NCBI RefSeq assembly: GCF_012273515.2
Contig: NZ_CP050975.2
Span: 7,440,001-7,504,000, forward strand
DNA length: 64,000 nucleotides
Reading direction: 5' to 3'
DNA from: Streptomyces sp. RPA4-2
Lineage (GTDB): Bacteria; Actinomycetota; Actinomycetes; Streptomycetales; Streptomycetaceae
The position numbers and the translations under genes are program-made. The notes under the pieces are model-generated. The model saw nothing but the letters and a program-made list of their open reading frames with translations. It ran no database searches and had not been told where the DNA came from. Below are positions 8,295 through 15,645 of the stretch, piece by piece (within the stretch, counting starts at the first letter, position 1; the number at the start of each line of letters is the position of its first letter).

Positions 8295-9983
8295 TCAGCC
8301 GGTGAACCCGGCGGTGATGGAGGTGAACTGCCAGGTGTTCTGGCTGATGCCCGAGCAGTTGCTCACCACGCCGCCCCCCGGGCAGGGCCGGTCACGGTTG
8401 ACCGCCCAGTAGGCGAGCCGGGCGATGTGGTGGGTGTTGGCCCAGTCACGGATCGAGGTCCAGATGGCCGGCGTCGTGTTCTCCTGCTGGTCGGACAGGC
8501 CGTTCATGCCGGAGATGCCGATGTGGGAGTAGGCGGTGGCGTCGTCCCAGCCGAAGGTCGACTTCAGCTTGGCCTTCAGCCCCTCGGTGGCGTTGACGGT
8601 GTTGTTGTACATGTCGGAGCCGCCGCCGAAGTCGAACGGCATGATGGTGAAGACGTCGATGCCCGCGTTGAGCGACTGCGCCTGCTCGATGAGCCGGTTG
8701 CCGTAGTACGTCGGACCGGTCGTCGAGGTGCCGAAGGTGACGATCGTGCGCAGGCCGGGGTTGTTGGCCTTCACGGTCTTCAGCGCGGTCAGGATCTTCG
8801 CCTGGACGGCCTCGTTCTCGAACTCGTCGGTGTTCTCGATGTCCATGTCGATCGCCTTGAGGCCGTAGGCGTCGATCACCTTCTGCAGCGCGCCCGCCAG
8901 CGCACCGGCGGAGGAGCAGTTGGCGCCGAGTTTGCTGCCCTGCCAGCCGCCGAACGACGGGACGACGTCACCGCCCGCGGAGCGGATCTGGTTGATGACG
9001 CTCTGGTCGGTGCCGCCGGTCAGCGGCCGGCTGCTGTCCCAGGCGGGGTTGCAGCCGCCCGAGTCGAGCATGAACGCCATCGTGAACCACTTGACCCCGG
9101 TCGAGCTCATCACCGAGGTCGCGCTCGGCGGGTCGCCCCAGCCGAGGTAGAGGTAGGGCGCCGCCTGCTTGAAGCCGGTGGGGCCGCCACCGCCCGCGCT
9201 CGTCGTCACGCTCACGGAGTTCGAGGCCGCGGAGGTGTTCCCGGCCGCGTCCCGGGCCTTGACCGTGAAGGTGTACGCCGTGCTCGGCGACAGCCCGCTG
9301 ACCGTGGCGCTGGTGCCGGAGACGGTGAGCACCTGGTTCGAGCCGCTGTAGACGTCGTACGCGCTGACGCCGACGTTGTCGCTCGAGGCGCCCCACGACA
9401 GCGACACGCTCGATGAGGTCTTGCCGGTGGAGGTCAGGTTCGTCGGCGTGGTCGGCGCCTGGGTGTCGGAGCCGCCTCCGCCGCCCGGACCGTCGAGGCT
9501 GATGTCGTCGGCGTAGTAGGTGCCCTGCGCGTACCAGCCGTGGACATAGATCTTGGCGCTGGTCTGCGAGGCGCCGGTGGTGAAGGACACGGAGAGCTGG
9601 CTGTACGCCGACGGGGAGGTGGTCCAGGTCGAGGCACTGCCGTCCACGCCGAGGTACACATAGTTGCCGCGCACCCAGCCCGAGAGGCTGTACGTGGTGT
9701 TCGGCTGCACCGAGACGGTCTGGCTGCACTGAGCGTTGTCACTCGAACTCACCGCGCCCGCGAGGGCCTTGGAGCCCCCGTGCACGGGGCTGGAGACGAC
9801 CGAGCCGAGGTTCCCCGTACAGGACCAGGGGGAGAGACTGCCCGACTCGAGGCCGGGATTGGAGAGGATGTTGGCCGCCTGGGCCGTGGTGGGGAGGGCG
9901 ACCGCCCCGGCCAGGGCCAGGGCGGCGGTGCCGAGCAGAGCGAAGAAGCGACGTCTGGAACGTCCGAGGTCGGTGATGCGCAC
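8295..9983 (-). CDS. Secreted GH18 chitinase with N-terminal carbohydrate-binding and fibronectin III domains
   Basis: A GTG at 9983 with AGGGAG five bases upstream gives 562 residues; the longer frame would bury the signal peptide. Order: Sec/Tat-like signal (RSRRRFFALLGTAA, cleavage near AQA), a CBM4/9- or CBM16-like beta-sandwich (~40-165), a Gly linker, one FnIII domain (~180-265, APTTPTNLTSTG), a second Gly linker, and a GH18 barrel. The active-site strand reads KAIDMDIE, giving D379, D381 and the proton donor E383 of the DxxDxDxE motif (first D replaced by K/A). It degrades chitin outside the cell. Two DasR-like sites lie upstream, so N-acetylglucosamine/DasR control is likely. The loss of the first motif Asp is common in the small bacterial subgroup. 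Confidence 0.93.
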   Translation of the reverse strand: MRITDLGRSRRRFFALLGTAALALAGAVALPTTAQAANILSNPGLESGSLSPWSCTGNLGSVVSSPVHGGSKALAGAVSSSDNAQCSQTVSVQPNTTYSLSGWVRGNYVYLGVDGSASTWTTSPSAYSQLSVSFTTGASQTSAKIYVHGWYAQGTYYADDISLDGPGGGGGSDTQAPTTPTNLTSTGKTSSSVSLSWGASSDNVGVSAYDVYSGSNQVLTVSGTSATVSGLSPSTAYTFTVKARDAAGNTSAASNSVSVTTSAGGGGPTGFKQAAPYLYLGWGDPPSATSVMSSTGVKWFTMAFMLDSGGCNPAWDSSRPLTGGTDQSVINQIRSAGGDVVPSFGGWQGSKLGANCSSAGALAGALQKVIDAYGLKAIDMDIENTDEFENEAVQAKILTALKTVKANNPGLRTIVTFGTSTTGPTYYGNRLIEQAQSLNAGIDVFTIMPFDFGGGSDMYNNTVNATEGLKAKLKSTFGWDDATAYSHIGISGMNGLSDQQENTTPAIWTSIRDWANTHHIARLAYWAVNRDRPCPGGGVVSNCSGISQNTWQFTSITAGFTG

Positions 9984-10039
9984 GCGATCTCCCTGAAGAA
10001 ATGGGGGTGTTCGGGAGTGCTGAGAGGTGCGCAACCAAG

Positions 10040-10053
10040 TTGGTATGGACCAA
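10040..10053. promoter_or_regulatory. DasR-responsive-element-like site 1
   Basis: TTGGTATGGACCAA has perfect 5-nt inverted arms TTGGT/ACCAA and fits the dre core TGGTCTAGACCA bound by the GntR-type regulator DasR. It lies 57 bases upstream of the chitinase start codon. The match is by eye to the published consensus. Confidence 0.6.
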
Positions 10054-10061
10054 TCACGCTG

Positions 10062-11435
10062 TCAAGACGCTGTGCGAGAACTGGTCCGGACCGGTGGGCC
10101 GACAGGGGACACAAGGGGAGTGGAGAAGCGGGACAAGGGGAGCGAGGGGGAGCGGAGAAGGCGGAGAAGGCAGAGGAGGGGGAGACGGTGGAGGAGAGGG
10201 TGAAGTCGGTGGGGCGGCCCGGGACGACGGGCGCGGCGTCGGTCAGGCGGGAGCGACGGCGGCGCTGCTCGCACCCGCGGACGTGGACGCGGCGGCGGAC
10301 GCCGTGACCGGTGCCGTGGCGACCTCCGCCGCTTAAGCGCCGGGACGGCCGGCAGCGTGGGGGCGGGGGCAGGGGCGGCAGTGTGGGAGTCGGTGCGCTG
10401 CTGCGGCACCGACACCGGGCGCACCGGACGCGGCCCCGCCACCACGGTGTAGTCCGGTGCGAGCGCCGACGGCATCAGTTCGCCCGTCTCCTCACCGAGT
10501 GCCAACTGCACAGCTGCCCAAGGGGCGTTGACACCGCACTGGGCGAGCTGGTGCAGACCGCCCGCCGGACGCGTGTTGACGTCCATCAGAACCGGCTCGT
10601 CGCCGAACATACGGAACTGGATGTTCGTCAGATAGTGCAGCCCGAACGCCTCCGCGAGCAGCCGCGCGGGCTCGATCCACGAAGGGTGGAGCGTGAAACC
10701 CCGGCGTCGCCCGTTCTTGGTGCGCCCCACCGCCATGCGGACCCGGCCGTCCGGACCGGTCAGGCAGTCCACGGACACCTCCGGCTCCGCCAGGCGCGGC
10801 ATGACCAGCCAGTCGACGGGCTCCTCGGCCTGCCGCATCGCCTCCACCACCAGGTCGAGCGGTACGTACGGGCTCGGGAACCCGTTGAGATGCATCATCG
10901 TGAAGGGGGTCCGTGTCAGGACGCGGAAGCCCACCCCGCCGGCGCCCGCCGCGGGCTTGAAGCAGGCACGGTGGCCGTCGGCCTCCAGCGCCTCGACCGC
11001 CGCGACCAGCTCCTCCGGGGTACGCACCCGCCACCACGGAGGCACCGGCACGCCCACGGCCTCCACCGCCCGGTACGCCGTGGCCTTGTCCTGGAAGACG
11101 GCCACGGCCTCGACGGTCGGCGCCAGCAGAGCCGTACCGAGCGCGGCGAACTCCGCGCGGTGCGCCACGATCGCCGGCTGGTGCAGGACCGGCACGAACA
11201 CGTCGATGGAGTGCCGCGCGCACTGGTCGAGCGCGTACTCGACATAGGCGGCGGGGGAGAGACCCTCCGGCTCCATGGCGGCGGTGTCGGCGGCCGCCAG
11301 CACGGGGGAGTCGGGATCACCGTGCGTGGCATGGATCTCGACCGCGCGGCGCTGCGGATTACTTCGCAGCTGGTCCATGAAGAACACGTTCTCCGCGTAC
11401 GTGCGGTTGAGCCAGACGCGTACGCGAGAGACCAT
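10062..11435 (-). CDS. ATP-grasp ligase, C-terminal tail possibly frameshifted
   Basis: Residues 1-~345 look like a complete ATP-grasp enzyme. There is an N-terminal substrate domain (MVSRVRVWLNRTYAEN), the lysine strand HRACFKPAAGAGGVGFRVL, the hinge DWLVMPRLAEPEVSVDCL and the metal-binding end FGDEPVLMDVNTRPAGG. ATP-grasp enzymes join a carboxylate to an amine or thiol through an acyl phosphate. After an Ala/Pro linker (~355-370) the last ~88 residues become Arg/Pro/Leu-rich, as in an out-of-frame reading. A one-base shift near 10320-10336 would instead give an Ala/Ser-rich tail ending at a TGA at 10243-10245. The gene is divergent from the phosphoesterase/phosphopantetheinyl transferase pair. 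An 11-bp hairpin (11457-11485) lies in its leader. Substrate unknown. Confidence 0.8.
   Translation of the reverse strand: MVSRVRVWLNRTYAENVFFMDQLRSNPQRRAVEIHATHGDPDSPVLAAADTAAMEPEGLSPAAYVEYALDQCARHSIDVFVPVLHQPAIVAHRAEFAALGTALLAPTVEAVAVFQDKATAYRAVEAVGVPVPPWWRVRTPEELVAAVEALEADGHRACFKPAAGAGGVGFRVLTRTPFTMMHLNGFPSPYVPLDLVVEAMRQAEEPVDWLVMPRLAEPEVSVDCLTGPDGRVRMAVGRTKNGRRRGFTLHPSWIEPARLLAEAFGLHYLTNIQFRMFGDEPVLMDVNTRPAGGLHQLAQCGVNAPWAAVQLALGEETGELMPSALAPDYTVVAGPRPVRPVSVPQQRTDSHTAAPAPAPTLPAVPALKRRRSPRHRSRRPPPRPRPRVRAAPPSLPPDRRRARRPGPPHRLHPLLHRLPLLCLLRLLRSPSLPLSRFSTPLVSPVGPPVRTSSRTAS
10080..10095. promoter_or_regulatory. DasR-responsive-element-like site 2
   Basis: ACTGGTCCGGACCGGT matches 13 of 16 positions of the dre consensus ACTGGTCTAGACCAGT. 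It lies 40 bases (about four helix turns) upstream of site 1, centre to centre, on the same DNA face. High GC makes a single match weak evidence; the pair before a chitinase gene is stronger. Confidence 0.5.
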
Positions 11436-11724
11436 GCAGGCCGCCTTTCACGGTTCCCGGGCACGGCGGAGCGGGCCGTGCCCGGCCAGGGGGGAGGGAG
11501 GAACACCGAGCCGCCGTACGCCAAGGTAGGTTCATGGCGGCCGTGTTGGGGCGATCATAAGGGGAGCGGGACCGCAGTGGTGCTACGGGCCTGTTACGGA
11601 ATTCCCGGGACGCGGCACCGAGCTCCCCGGGCCGCGACGGGACCCCGCCGCGCGCGGTCCGTTCTTGTCCCGCGAGGGTGAATGTGCTCTTGTGTTTCCA
11701 GTCCTTTTCTCGGAGGTGGCGAGG

Positions 11725-12633
11725 GTGCGGTCGACGGCCGGCGGACACGGAAACCTGCTGGCCATCAGCGACCTGCACATCGGGTATCCGGAGAACCGCG
11801 CCCTGGTCGAGGAGATGCGCCCCTCGACGGACGACGACTGGCTCCTGGTGGCCGGTGACGTCTCGGAAACCGTGGCCGACATCCGCTGGGCCCTCGAAAC
11901 ACTCGCCGGACGCTTCCGCAAGGTCGTCTGGGTGCCGGGCAACCACGAGCTGTGGACCCATCCGAAGGACACCGTGACGCTGCGCGGTGTGGAGCGCTAC
12001 GAGCACCTCGTGGCCCTCTGCCGGGAGCTGGGCGTCACGACCCCCGAGGACCCCTACCCGGTCTGGGACGGGGCGGGCGGCCCGGTCGTCGTCGCACCGC
12101 TCTTCCTGCTCTACGACTACTCGTTCCTGCCGCCGGGCTGCGCGACCAAGGACGAGGGCATGGCGTACGCGGAGAAGACCGGGGTGATCTGCACCGACGA
12201 GTACACCCTGCACCCCGACCCCTATCAGAGCCGCGAGGCCTGGTGCCGGGCCCGGGTCGCCGAGACGGAGCGCAGGCTCACCGAGCTGCCCGACGACCTG
12301 CCCACGGTGCTGGTCAACCACTATCCGCTGGACCGCCACCCGACCGACGTCCTGCGCTATCCCGAGTTCGCGATGTGGTGCGGCACCGGGCTGACCGCCG
12401 ACTGGCACCGCCGGTTCCGCGTCGAGGTCATGGTCTACGGTCATCTTCACATCCCGCGGACCACCCACCACGAGGGCGTCCGCTTCGAAGAGGTCTCGGT
12501 GGGCTACCCCCGTGAGTGGCGCCCCCGCCCGGGGCCGCCGGGAACACTGCGCCGCATACTGCCGATGGAGGTCGGAACCGGTGATCGAGGAGCTGCTCCC
12601 GGACTCGGTCGTGAGCGTGGAGGCGCTCGGTGA
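11725..12633 (+). CDS. Cytoplasmic metallophosphoesterase coupled to phosphopantetheinyl transferase
   Basis: A GTG at 11725, 8 bases after GGAGG, gives 302 residues and starts just before LLAISDLHIGYP. All five calcineurin-type metal motifs are visible: SDLHIG, VAGDVSE, WVPGNHELW, VNHYPL and VYGHLHIP. No signal peptide is present, so it acts in the cytoplasm. Its last 53 bases overlap the start of the phosphopantetheinyl transferase gene, which implies translational coupling. A gene pair of this kind is, to my knowledge, conserved in streptomycetes around SCO6673. A role in removing or recycling 4'-phosphopantetheine or a related phosphate is an attractive inference but is not shown by the sequence. 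Confidence 0.9.
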   Translation: MRSTAGGHGNLLAISDLHIGYPENRALVEEMRPSTDDDWLLVAGDVSETVADIRWALETLAGRFRKVVWVPGNHELWTHPKDTVTLRGVERYEHLVALCRELGVTTPEDPYPVWDGAGGPVVVAPLFLLYDYSFLPPGCATKDEGMAYAEKTGVICTDEYTLHPDPYQSREAWCRARVAETERRLTELPDDLPTVLVNHYPLDRHPTDVLRYPEFAMWCGTGLTADWHRRFRVEVMVYGHLHIPRTTHHEGVRFEEVSVGYPREWRPRPGPPGTLRRILPMEVGTGDRGAAPGLGRERGGAR

Positions 12634-13363
12634 CGACGCGGCCGGGGGCACGCGGCTGTATCCCGAGGAAGAGGCGCTCGCGGTCACGTTCGTACACAAA
12701 CGGCGTAGTGAGTTCGCCGCCGTACGCGGCTGTGCCCGGCAGGCCATGGAGAAGCTCGGGGTGGCCCCGCGCGCCATTCCGCGCGGGGACAGCGGAGCGC
12801 CGATCTGGCCCGCGGGGCTGATCGGCAGCATGACGCACTGCGAGGGCTACTGCGCCGCGTCCCTCGCCCACGCCGGTGACCTGGCCTCCCTCGGTATCGA
12901 CGCCGAACCGCACCAGGAACTCCCCGAGGACGTCATCGTCTCGGTGGCGCTGCCCACCGAGAACGACCGCCTGCGCCGGCTGGCGGAGCGGGACCCGTCC
13001 GTGCACTGGGACCGGCTGCTCTTCAGTGCCAAGGAGTCGGTCTACAAGGCGTGGTTCCCCCTCATGGGGCAGTGGCTGGACTTCCTGGAGGCGGACATCG
13101 ACCTCTTCGAGGACGCCGGCCCGGCGCCGCACGGCACCGGAGCGGGGGCTTTCGCGCCCAGGGACCCGGTGTCCAGGGACTCTCCGAGGGGTCCCGTCAC
13201 CGGCGGTCCCGAACGCTCCGGCGGATTCCGGGCCGCTCTCCTGGTACCGGGACCGCTGGTCGGCGGACGCCGGATCCAGTCCTTCGACGGACGCTGGACC
13301 GTCCGACAGGGCCTGCTGGCCACGGCCGTCACCGTGCCCCACGGCGGAACGGGCGCGGTATAG
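12581..13363 (+). CDS. Sfp/EntD-type 4'-phosphopantetheinyl transferase
   Basis: The GTG at 12581 with GGAGG 8 bases upstream gives 260 residues. The enzyme moves phosphopantetheine from CoA to a serine of acyl or peptidyl carrier proteins, activating polyketide and non-ribosomal peptide synthases. Diagnostic motifs are present: LASLGIDAEPH (Mg2+ ligands D and E), the RGCARQAM helix in the N-terminal half, and LLFSAKESVYKAWFP (K-E-S-x-Y-K). A Ser/Pro/Gly-rich insertion at ~190-215 (APRDPVSRDSPRGPVTGGPE) interrupts the C-terminal half. The start lies inside the 3' end of the phosphoesterase gene. It resembles the SCO6673 group of S. coelicolor. Confidence 0.92.
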   Translation: MIEELLPDSVVSVEALGDDAAGGTRLYPEEEALAVTFVHKRRSEFAAVRGCARQAMEKLGVAPRAIPRGDSGAPIWPAGLIGSMTHCEGYCAASLAHAGDLASLGIDAEPHQELPEDVIVSVALPTENDRLRRLAERDPSVHWDRLLFSAKESVYKAWFPLMGQWLDFLEADIDLFEDAGPAPHGTGAGAFAPRDPVSRDSPRGPVTGGPERSGGFRAALLVPGPLVGGRRIQSFDGRWTVRQGLLATAVTVPHGGTGAV

Positions 13364-13523
13364 GACGAGGACCGGCCCCCCGCGGCCCGGGGCCACCAAT
13401 CCCATGGCTGAGGCAGTGTCCTTCCCCGCGGCCGGGGAGTCTTTTTCCGTGACCGGGACGGCCCTCCCTGAGGCCGGTGCCGCCCTCCCCATGGCCGGGG
13501 CGACCGTCCCGTGGCCGGGCTGT

Positions 13524-13641
13524 CCTCGCGCGGGGCCCGCTCGGATCGTGCCGCGGCGCCCGCGCCGGTGCTCCGCCCGGAGCCTCGCGCGGGCCCCGTT
13601 CCGGTCGTGCCGCGGCGCCCGCTCGGGTGCTCCGCCCGGAG
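13524..13641. repeat. Tandem duplication of a 59-bp GC-rich unit
   Basis: Two adjacent 59-bp copies (13524-13582 and 13583-13641) begin CCTCGCGCGGG and end GTGCTCCGCCCGGAG, with a few substitutions. They lie in the gap between the phosphopantetheinyl transferase and the next, convergent, small gene. The end of each unit can form a short hairpin. Confidence 0.75.
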
Positions 13642-13650
13642 CGCGGGGCC

Positions 13651-13893
13651 TCAGGGCAGCCGCCCGCCGGGCTCCGGACACCAGCGGTGCAGCAGCCGGA
13701 AGAACTCCTCCTCGTTGCCCGCGAGTCCGGCCGCCGCCAGCGCCCGCTCCGCCTCCGCGAGCGCGGACGGCGCCACCACAGGCGGCCGGTGCGTGTCCGG
13801 CGTACCGTCGAAGGCGGCCCGTACGGTCTGGAGGAGACGCAGATAGGCCTGCACGGCGGCGCGTTCGTGGTCGGTCAGTACGGCGGTCGGCAT
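13651..13893 (-). CDS. Small conserved-type hypothetical protein (80 aa)
   Basis: A helical, acidic 80-residue protein (TDHERAAVQAYLRLLQTV; NEEEFFRLLHRWCPEP) with ordinary Streptomyces amino-acid composition. GGGGAG lies 9 bases before the ATG. It has no signal peptide, membrane helix or recognised domain; a single Cys sits in WCPEP. It is convergent with the phosphopantetheinyl transferase gene and divergent from the alpha/beta hydrolase gene. Function unknown. Confidence 0.6.
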   Translation of the reverse strand: MPTAVLTDHERAAVQAYLRLLQTVRAAFDGTPDTHRPPVVAPSALAEAERALAAAGLAGNEEEFFRLLHRWCPEPGGRLP

Positions 13894-14111
13894 CGGACGG
13901 CTCTCCCCGGGTCGGCTGGTCGTGAGCGGTGCGTGGCACTACGTGACCCCAGCTTGCCGTCCACCACTGACAATCCCGTTTCGATGTGCGGGGGTTCGCC
14001 CGCTTAGCGGAGGCGAAACCTCACGGAAATCCCTCGTGGGACAGGAGCCCTAGGCTGGGAGGAGGAGCCGGAGGCCACCCGCTCGGTGGCCCGGGAACAG
14101 GAGGTGAGCCC

Positions 14112-15155
14112 GTGGCCGACGTACTGCCTCGGCGTCCGAGGCGCAACCTGCGACTGCGCTCCGTGGGCGGCGCGGAACTGAGCCTGCAGCACCGCGTCGT
14201 GCACGGTTACCGGCGTGCCTACCGCGTGGCGGGCGAGGGCCCCGCGCTGGTCCTCATCCACGGCATCGGCGACTCCTCGGCGACCTGGGCGGACCTGATC
14301 CCCGACCTCGCCCGCACCCACACCGTGATCGCGCCCGACCTGCTGGGCCACGGGGCCTCCGACAAGCCGCGCGCCGACTACTCGGTGGCCGCGTACGCCA
14401 ACGGCGTCCGCGACCTGCTGACCACGCTCGACATCGAGTCCGCGACCCTGGTCGGTCACTCGCTCGGCGGAGGCGTCGCGATGCAGTTCGCGTACCAGTT
14501 CCCCGACCGTACGGAACGGCTGATCCTGGTGAGCGCCGGAGGCGTCGGCGGCGAGGTCAACCCGGTGCTGCGGGCCGTCTCGCTGCCGGGTGCCGACCTC
14601 CTGCTGTCCGCCCTGCGACTGCCCGGCATGAGACTCCAAGTGGGCCTGTTCCTACGTCTGATGAAGCTCCTCGACACCGACCTCGGCCAGGACGCGCCGG
14701 AACTGCTGAACCTCGTGGACGCCCTGCCCGACGCGACCTCCCGCAGCGCGTTCATCCGCACCCTGCGCGCCGTGGTCGACTGGCGCGGCCAGTCGGTGAC
14801 CATGCTCGACCGCTGCTATCTGACCGAGGGCATGCCCACGATGCTGCTCTGGGGCGACCGGGACAGCGTGGTGCCGGTGCGGCACGCGTACGGGGCGCAC
14901 CGGGCGATGCCCGGCAGCCGGCTGGAGATCTTCGAGGGCGCGGGCCACTTTCCCTTCCACAGCGACCCGGCGCGCTTCCTCGGCCTCGTCGAGGAGTTCA
15001 CCAGCACCACCAGTCCGGCCGACTGGAGCCGCGAGCACTGGCGCGAACTGCTGCGCGCGGGCCGCCCCGGCACGACGGTGGGGCAGCCGGACACCGCGCA
15101 CAACCGGGCCGTGGAACGGGACCTGCGGGAGGCGAGCGAACGCAGCGCGACCTGA
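14112..15155 (+). CDS. Alpha/beta hydrolase
   Basis: A GTG at 14112 with a near-perfect AGGAGGTGA 7 bases upstream gives 347 residues; the frame upstream is not protein-like. The core fold is clear: oxyanion strand ALVLIHGIGDSSATW, nucleophile elbow LVGHSLGGGVAMQF (Ser), acid region LWGDRDSVVP (Asp) and catalytic His in EGAGHFPFH. A helical lid lies between ~185 and 260. The closest type by motif is the esterase/haloperoxidase-like or meta-cleavage hydrolase group; the substrate cannot be assigned. The ~40 residues after the His helix are polar and probably disordered. A strong terminator follows 33 bases after the stop. Confidence 0.88.
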   Translation: MADVLPRRPRRNLRLRSVGGAELSLQHRVVHGYRRAYRVAGEGPALVLIHGIGDSSATWADLIPDLARTHTVIAPDLLGHGASDKPRADYSVAAYANGVRDLLTTLDIESATLVGHSLGGGVAMQFAYQFPDRTERLILVSAGGVGGEVNPVLRAVSLPGADLLLSALRLPGMRLQVGLFLRLMKLLDTDLGQDAPELLNLVDALPDATSRSAFIRTLRAVVDWRGQSVTMLDRCYLTEGMPTMLLWGDRDSVVPVRHAYGAHRAMPGSRLEIFEGAGHFPFHSDPARFLGLVEEFTSTTSPADWSREHWRELLRAGRPGTTVGQPDTAHNRAVERDLREASERSAT

Positions 15156-15188
15156 CCGCCCGCGTCCCGGCGCGTCCTACCTGACGCC

Positions 15189-15228
15189 CGCCGTCTCCGG
15201 GCAGGCGCAGGACGTCCCGGAGACGGCG
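15189..15228. terminator. Terminator of the alpha/beta hydrolase gene
   Basis: A perfect 13-bp stem (CGCCGTCTCCGGG with CCCGGAGACGGCG) and a 14-base loop, 33 bases after the stop codon. Confidence 0.8.
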
Positions 15229-15300
15229 CACGCTCCTGGCGGTTCTGCTCCCGCCCTCACCGGAGGAGGCCTCGCGGGCGCGGGCGGCTTCCCTCGAGTC

Positions 15301-15333
15301 GGCGCCACCCATACCGGGTGGCGCCGCCACCCG
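15301..15333. terminator. Two overlapping, mutually exclusive hairpins
   Basis: GGCGCCACCC (15301-15310) pairs with GGGTGGCGCC (15316-15325), while CGGGTGGC (15315-15322) can instead pair with GCCACCCG (15326-15333). The strand GGGTGGC is shared, so only one hairpin can form. The site lies between convergent genes and may terminate transcription from either side. Confidence 0.5.
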
Positions 15334-15411
15334 TTCGGCCGAGTCAGGTCCCGTCGGCTCGAACCCGGTACGGCCCCGGCCGGGCTGGGGCGGCCCTGGT
15401 CCGCGGGGGCA

Positions 15412-15615
15412 GTGTTCCCGTCCCGCCGGGGCCGTGCCCGGACCGCGTGGGGCCGGGGTCCCTTCTCGGTTGGGCCGGGGGCGGACCGCGTGGGGCTGTG
15501 CTCCCGTCCCGACCATGCCGGGCCTGGCCCGCGTGGGGCCGGGGTCCCTTCTCGGTTGGGCCGGGGGCGGACCGCGTGAGGCTGTGTTCCCGTCCCGGCG
15601 GGGCCGGGATCGGTC
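15412..15615. repeat. 86-bp tandem repeat, about 2.4 copies
   Basis: Units start at 15412, 15498 and 15584, each with GTG(T/C)TCCCGTCCCG, exactly 86 bases apart. The segment GCGTGGGGCCGGGGTCCC is identical in units 1 and 2. The repeat ends just before the 3' end of the minus-strand FAD enzyme gene and is non-coding. The rest of the 490-base gap holds only the hairpins listed above. Confidence 0.8.
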
Positions 15616-15645
15616 CCGTCGGGACGCGGCCGTGTACCGGGCGGG

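Noticed and set aside
13524..15615. Tandem repeats considered as CRISPR arrays
   Set aside because: Units are 59 and 86 bp, directly adjacent without unique spacers, and no cas genes are near.
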